A stretch of DNA of 64,000 bases from positions 1,674,001 through 1,738,000 of the forward strand of contig OX578149.1 in NCBI GenBank assembly GCA_951213105.1. Direction: 5' to 3'. Every line of letters begins with the position of its first letter. Position 1 is the first letter of the stretch. This stretch comes from Amaurobius ferox. Its lineage: Eukaryota; Arthropoda; Arachnida; Araneae; Amaurobiidae. A model generated the notes under the pieces. The model saw only the letters and a list, made by a program, of their open reading frames with translations, was not told the origin of the DNA and did not search any database. The translations under genes and the position numbers were made by a program. Shown in pieces: positions 58,191 to 64,000 of the stretch.

Positions 58191-59721
58191 TAGGCTCCGG
58201 GTCTGGCTTGTCTTGAAAATAACTGCGCAACCTTTGGAGCTTCTCACGGATGGAAATATACTAAAGTTCATAGAACGTGTTATTCAAGGCGGTATATGCA
58301 TGAACAGTCAGCGCTAATAACCGTTATTTGGAAAATTGTGACTCTACGGTCAGTAAGACAGCTTATCCCGATCTACGGTCTTAGCCTGGAGTGGTTCTCA
58401 AATGGATGCCTACAGGAAATTGAAGTGATTCCTGGATAATGGACCTGGAGGAGAATGCTCAAGAGGGATGCGTATTCGATCTGGAATAACATCCCGAATC
58501 CCTGCATCATTATCATAATGGCTACCGGAAGAATGAAGATGGAGCGAGAAGAACGTGTTCGTCGAGTGGTCATTTCGTGAGTGATACGAAATGAGTACAT
58601 CATAAGAGTCATTATATTACTCACAACCGCAACCTGCAGTTAAAATTCAAGCAACATCCCTGCTTACAGAATTTCAATACTGAAAAGAGAAGCGTAGCAG
58701 AATACAGTTTCGAGAAATAGATTTTTTAGACTTCTTACTTCATTGTTAAACTTCTTAACAATGCTGTGTTTGGTGAACTGTAGAATCTTCGAAATAGAGT
58801 GGATATACAGTTGTTCAAAGCAGGCCCTGAAGAGGGTGGCATCTCCAGCTTCTAAAGTAGCAAAATGTCTAGTGAGGATTGGGTGGATATCGAGCGTGTA
58901 AAGGGCTGTATTTTGACGTCTATATATGTAGGTTTCGATGTCCTGGGGTTATCAAAACTACTCATGTGTATAACTTTCATTACAACTCTATCAAGAGTCA
59001 ATAGGGTGAAAAAAACCTCTTTTCACTGATACAGATTCATTGGCTTATGAAATCCGAACTCGTGATATCTATGGTATCCTAATCATCTGTGGGAATATTT
59101 TAATTACCATAAGGATCATCCTTTCTTCAGCGAGGAAAATAAAAAACGCATTCGATACTTTAAGGATGAATTGAACTCCACTTCCATTCCTAGGACTTAG
59201 GCTTAAAATGCATTCGATTCCATAATCTGCTGCAGAGACGGGCTTTTCTGCTCGTGTGTTGGCACGGAAAATGATCCACAACGCCTCTACAGTGCCTGCT
59301 TAGTGTAAAGTCTGCCATGGAAGAACAGATTAGAATTGCTAGTAGTGATCGCCAACTCTTTGTCAAAGCGAAGTGGCTCAAAAGTGCCTCCAGAGTCTCG
59401 ACAGACTCTGTCTCAAAAGTACCGCGGTACATACATGCATCCGGTGGTGATGGGGGAACCTTTAAAGAAAAATTATCTTTTTCTAGAGACGTATATGCAT
59501 TCAATGAAGCGTTTCTTAACTCCACTCGTGATATCTTTTAGCTTCGTCCCCTTCTGTGACATCCTCATTCAAACCTCTTAGGACATACCGCATCTTGGCC
59601 TATCAAGAATTCAGCGACGTAACTGAAAGGTTGAAAATAGATTAATGATTGTAAAACGAAAATCGACAGTCTCCGTTCCGGATTTTTGCATTTAATCAGT
59701 ATGCAAAGTTAAATCTTCTGC
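58191..59721. other. Unassigned DNA inside a broken Gypsy element
   Basis: No motif recognised between the coiled-coil and capsid parts of gag. It may be inserted sequence or decayed gag. ORFs 59190-59525 and 59317-59581 on opposite strands are unsupported. Confidence 0.3.
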
Positions 59722-60075
59722 GTTTGACGGACAAAGCATTTGGACGCATTTCCGGGCGAAGTTCTACGTTATCGCAGAAGCAAACAACTGGGACAAGGAG
59801 ACAAAAGCATGTTGCTTTCCTTTAAGGTCATGCGGCTGATATTTTACAGATGATCCCCTAGCAGAGAAACGTCTGTACTTTGTAGCCCTGGTGAATGCCT
59901 TAGAACTCCACTACGGGGAAATTCATTTGAAAGTGACGAGTAGAGTTCGTTTAAAATCTCGTCTGATGTTGAAAGAATTAGCCCTTGCAGAACCTTGCAG
60001 ACTAGATGTTAGGGAAAGTCTTGCAGCTTAGTATTTCAAAGATGCTGTTCCTGAACCAGAATTTTTCATGGCCAA
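59722..60075 (+). mobile_element. Gypsy gag capsid-domain relic
   Basis: One frame throughout, with stops at TGA (59836) and TAG (60028): FDGQSIWTHFRAKFYVIAEA, NNWDKETKACCFPLRSCG, EKRLYFVALVNALELHYGE, RLDVRESLAA, YFKDAVPEPEF. It matches the order of the Ty3/Gypsy Gag core: a D-G-x-x-x-W start, the W-x-x-E-x-K-A block, the ALxxRF-like block and the VRE-LA-FxDAL end. Two in-frame stops disable it. Confidence 0.75.
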
Positions 60076-60489
60076 ATTTAATTTGATTTCTCATGGTCAA
60101 ATTTAGTTTGATTTCTCGTGACCAAATTTGAAGCATCTTGGACAGCTATCACCGATCGTACGCGGCACGGCTGTAACTGATCAGTTTAGAATGTGAAATG
60201 CTACGCAGCATCTCCGATTCGAAACGGACTGAAAGGTATGCTTCAGAGACGTAGTAAAGACACAAGCGAGCTCCCTCTTCAAAGGACTCGTGTGCTGGCT
60301 CTGCGAAGAAAGAAGTGGACATTGTCTGAGCAAGAAGGTGACAGGGCATTGCCTTCAGAAAATGCTCCATTCAATACCTCCCAGATTCCAACGTTACACT
60401 GAAGAGAGAATAGACTTTACGCCATGGGTCGTATAAACAACATGGTGCAAATGCTTTAGAAGTGAAGTAGCTCGTCGAATGAACTTGCT

Positions 60490-60663
60490 TCTATGGCATC
60501 GTGGCGGACATTTATGACCCATGCGTCCTTGGACTGAACTTTTTAAAACACTCGGCTTCTAAAAGAACAAATAGCAGAAAGAGACATCCTGCAAAAGATG
60601 TTCGTAGCGAGTGTTTGGTTGGAAGGCCTAAGAACATCTGGAATGGCTGCAACAGATTTTTCA
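60490..60663 (+). mobile_element. Gypsy protease-end relic
   Basis: Reads VADIYDPCVLGLNFLKHSAS, matching the conserved end of the Gypsy protease domain (ADI-DPCILGLDFL). It is 430 bp downstream of the capsid piece and on the same strand, as expected for one element. The catalytic DTG region was not legible. The rest of pol is not seen in this window. Confidence 0.6.
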
Positions 60664-62012
60664 TCTTTTGAGTGAGTAATGGAATTGAACTTGAGTCAAA
60701 AAGAAATTTTTGTGGCTGCGGCTCACCTGACTGTTTTAAAAGACTTTATATACCTGTCCGAGTCGCAAGCGTTAGCGGCTGCTCTAAAATAATCCAGTTG
60801 TCCTCCTACTCTGCGATGACCAACGTAATGCGTGGTTGTAAGGGAGGAAAATATCTTAAGTAATATCGTGTCGAACAGGAGGACATTTGTCAGAGCCCCA
60901 TTTCTGAATTCTGTGTAATCATCTCGACTGCGTCCAAAGACACCGGCAACCCACTCCCGATTGAACGCTGAGGAAGAAGAACCGTCGTCCAGCCCTTGGG
61001 CCTCGCCAACCGTCTTGGGGAAGAAGAAAGGTTCTGCTTCCACTATACAAGACTCAACTCCATGGCAGCTTCAACAGAAAGTAACTAAAAACTAATTAGA
61101 TATAAAAAAGAAAGTGGACAGCACCCTACACACTCGAATACATTTTCATATCTTATTTCATGATGCATTAAATTGAGTTAAATTACAAAAAATGACATGG
61201 ATACTTTTCTGATATTCCATTTTTAATGAATCCTCCAAATTCTAGAAAATTAAAACAACTCATCCTAGAGTCATAAGAATAGTTTTATTCTCTTTTTTTG
61301 TCAAACATAATACGAAGAACAAGTATGTCATTAATCTATTTCAGCAATTCAGATTTTGTCAATTTTTTCCGATTCTCAGAAAAGGGTCACTTCTATTTTC
61401 CAGAATCATGCCAAAATTGAATCAGCATCAGGATTACCCACAAGGGACCTAGTTACTCCATTTTCATCCAATAGTTTGGAACTCAGCGTTCAATAGTTTT
61501 GCAAAACGTCTTTAGCTCCCCCAAATTTTAAATATCTCGAGAATGGCCCTTTATGAATTGGACAAACAAGAATTTTTCTTCATTTGAGTGCAAAGCACGC
61601 ACGAAACCCCTCCGAAAGATTTCGAATAGTCATTTAAAATTGGAAGAGTTCTGTGTACTCATGGTGGGGAAAGATAATTTAAGTGGAAATTTCACAGGTA
61701 GACCCAATCTTTGACGATTCAATAAAATTAATAAACCAAATGAATCACACACAATTTCAAAAATCAAAATTCCATTTTCGGAGATTTAAATTTTTAAACA
61801 GAACTTGCCTACCTTCATTTCGATCCAAAAAATTTGAACTAATAAAGAAAGCAGTAGTGGAGCAGAAACATGCGAAGAAACACTTCTTGTGTTAACGTTT
61901 ATCGTAGAGATCCCGAAATATTAAATTCTCCACCGGACTCATTTTAAGCGACTTTCCTTCTCTATAAGGGGCTCCACTCGAATTAAACGTTTTTGAGAAG
62001 GATATGACCGTC
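60664..62012. other. Non-coding stretch with a repeat copy
   Basis: No gene recognised. 61380-61650 carries a further copy of the family at 53400-54930 (ATTACCCACAAGGGACCTAG). ORF 60723-61043 (minus) has a plausible composition but no recognised motif. Confidence 0.35.
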
Positions 62013-62097
62013 TCATTTATTAATGTTAACTCGTTTATTAATGTTAACTCATTTATTAATGTTAACTCGTTTATTAATGTTAACTCATTTATTAATG
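62013..62097. repeat. 18-bp tandem repeat, about 4.7 copies
   Basis: Unit TCATTTATTAATGTTAAC alternating with TCGTTTATTAATGTTAAC, giving a 36-bp higher-order period. Confidence 0.9.
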
Positions 62098-62209
62098 GAT
62101 AACGGATGGACTTTTTCCTTTTTTGGATTTATGTTAAACAGTTATGTTTAGGATTATGCAAAACATTCATATTGATATGTTTGCAGACTACTTTGCCCAG
62201 AAAAAAAAT

Positions 62210-62770
62210 CGGACTTTCCTTATAGAATGCAATCAATTGACGCCTTTCACAGTAGAAAAAAAAAATGTACATTCGGATGACAACATGCAAAGCTGTTTCC
62301 AAATACCCAATTAACTTGTACATTTTACGCATCTCTAAATTAACATTATCAATATTCTTTTCATCCTCAATAAGCGATAGAGTCCACATATTCAAATATT
62401 TTAATAATGAATCCATCAATGAGGCGTCATTTTCATTCATTGAGCTTCATTTTTGCAATTTTGATAATATCGCCAAGCATCGCTAAGAAAAAGTAGTTTT
62501 GAAGAATCGCAAAGTTCACGATACTTCATTAAATGGTTCGCCAAATGCATCACCCAGTGTTGCAGACAAACGGAGAGAAGAGCATTTCTTAGAGACTAGA
62601 AGGTATGCCCGTTATATGAGGAAGATCAGAATTTGCGAAACATGACTTACCATAGGATGCCAATTTTATCTATTTGGTAACATTTTCGTTAAATCGGCAA
62701 CATTTAAAAAGTCGCCAAGTTGGCGCTATTCCGCCGAAATCTCGCCAAGCGTTATGGACGGTGAAATTGC
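62210..62770. repeat. Inverted partial copy of the 33-kb repeat
   Basis: Starts ACTTTCCTTATAGAATGCAAT, the inverse of the end at 34220-34245. Near the other end AAATCTCGCCAAGCGTTATG is the inverse of CATAACGCTTGGTGAGATTT at 34008. So the unit is dispersed and not only a local tandem. Confidence 0.65.
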
Positions 62771-63039
62771 AGACTAGCAGCACACCCATTCTTCGTACGG
62801 AGTGTATAATATAAAGAAACTTAAAATTCACAATCATGTGCAAATTCCTATAGTATACTAAATGACATTTTTAATCAAAATATTCTGTTAAAATATTTAA
62901 TATAATGCTTCTAAAAAGAAGTTTAAGAATATCTGTTCTCGCTATACAAAGTTATCTTTACGGGCAGATCTGAAGAACAAAACATCCTGGCCCCTTTTGT
63001 AAACAAATTTACAAGAAATATGGAATTGAATCAATATAT

Positions 63040-63590
63040 ACAAAATAAAAGCGTTAAAATTGTATGGGACCCGTACTACTTATATACGCGAATATTAGAA
63101 GATATAACCTGTATTAGTAGATTACATGTATAAATTGAAAATATCATCTTTAAATCTGAAGTCAGTAATGGATTCCAATATATGTCAAAATTACATGGGA
63201 AGATATACCCGTACTATTTATAATGTCGTAGATTAGAACATACTCGTACATATGTCCGAGTGTTAGTAGAAGATGACCCGTATTACAATATGAGTCTCAA
63301 ACATCTTTGCCAAAATAAAAGAGATGACGTAATAAATTGAAAATATCAATAATTCCCGTCATCTTCATACCAGAACTTGACTTCAATATATGTCAAAATA
63401 TAAGCCAATATACCTGTACTACTTATAGTCTCGTAGATTAGAAGATATATCTACATATGCATTTGTAGAATGTACAATATATGAGTTTCAACATTTTTTG
63501 ACATAATAAAACAATGGCATAATAACGTGAAAATATCAATTATATTAATGTTTAAACCTGAAGACCGTAATTGATATTCAAAAACGCAAT
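63040..63590. repeat. Diverged ~195-bp tandem repeat
   Basis: About 2.7 copies. Recurrent blocks: CCCGTACTACTTATA (63069, 63207, 63412 variants), GTAGATTAGAA, TTGAAAATATCA and CAATATATGTCAAAAT. AT-rich, non-coding. Confidence 0.55.
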
Positions 63591-63649
63591 GAGATTTGTT
63601 TTATATACATTATTCCGAAAAGATTTAATAAAAAAAGTCTGCTGCATAA

Positions 63650-64000
63650 ACACATTGGATTTAAATCGGGACAAAATAGCGTCTATGTGAGGTTTGCCGA
63701 CATTTTAAAAAATCGTAAAATTGATCGCCAAGTGGGTTTGTAGAAGTGATACACATTGACGAAACATCACCACAATGTTATTCCCTAACAAAATACATTT
63801 AATTTCATTTATTTAGCGCAATTTTATCAAGATATTTTTATGGATTTACAAACATTTTTATCAATTGGGTGACATTTTAAACATTCGCTAAATGTGTTAC
63901 TAAGTAGGACGGTTGGATTGGCAAACGAAACATCATTTCAGTACTCTCTTCTAACAAAACAAAATTAAATTCATTGATTTGCGTCGTTTTTATCAATTTG
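63650..64000. repeat. Diverged ~170-bp tandem repeat at the window edge
   Basis: Blocks ACGAAACATCA, CTAACAAAA and AAATTCATTGATTT occur twice (63757-63835 and 63925-64000). The array runs out of the window, so its extent is unknown. Confidence 0.4.

Noticed and set aside
1..64000. Bacterial features such as operons, CRISPR arrays, riboswitches
   Set aside because: The window is clearly eukaryotic; short tandem repeats at 53191 and 62013 have no spacer structure.

Overview
The window is eukaryotic nuclear DNA: AT-rich, intron-bearing and packed with transposable elements of metazoan type (Ty1/copia, Ty3/Gypsy, Tc1, mariner, hAT, tRNA-derived SINE). Arthropod is most likely. A Gypsy gag relic with MK/EEM coiled-coil repeats and the SINE type lean towards an arachnid, but I cannot fix the species.

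Two structures stand out. (1) 10497-17485 is an intact, probably very young Ty1/copia retrotransposon with 788-bp LTRs that look identical and one open polyprotein. Between integrase and reverse transcriptase the polyprotein carries a segment that reads as a methyl-CpG-binding (MBD) domain. The element is flanked by an 87-bp direct repeat instead of the usual ~5-bp target duplication. (2) On the minus strand, 42565 down to 29350 holds three exons of a very long SAXO/FAM154-like (MAP6-related) microtubule-stabilising protein. It has roughly 35 Mn-type modules, 24 of them arranged as eight A-B-C triads. Exon phases match at both junctions, and the upstream exon encodes a piece resembling the family's Cys/His N-terminus. 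The true first exon was not found.

Layout: 1-7 kb holds a Tc1 relic, a probable C-terminal exon of an unidentified plus-strand gene (3919-3984, poly(A) signal at 4200) and non-coding sequence. 7.0-17.6 kb is a nest: an old copia relic, a SINE inside it with a 14-bp target duplication, then the young copia. 17.6-27.3 kb has no confident gene but holds a hAT relic and a 2.96-kb palindromic element (23733-26694). 27.3-28.7 kb is a Tc1 element with both terminal repeats but a broken transposase. 29.3-42.6 kb is the SAXO-like gene; its 5.9-kb intron holds a SINE inserted into an older SINE and a tandem 0.83-kb repeat. 42.9-45.7 kb is a second large foldback element with a possible Gypsy LTR in its loop. 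45.7-64 kb holds Tc1, mariner and Gypsy relics, short tandem repeats and several dispersed arthropod-type repeats, with no convincing host gene.

Most short ORFs are shadows or chance. All similarity statements rest on reading translated motifs by eye; no database search was possible.
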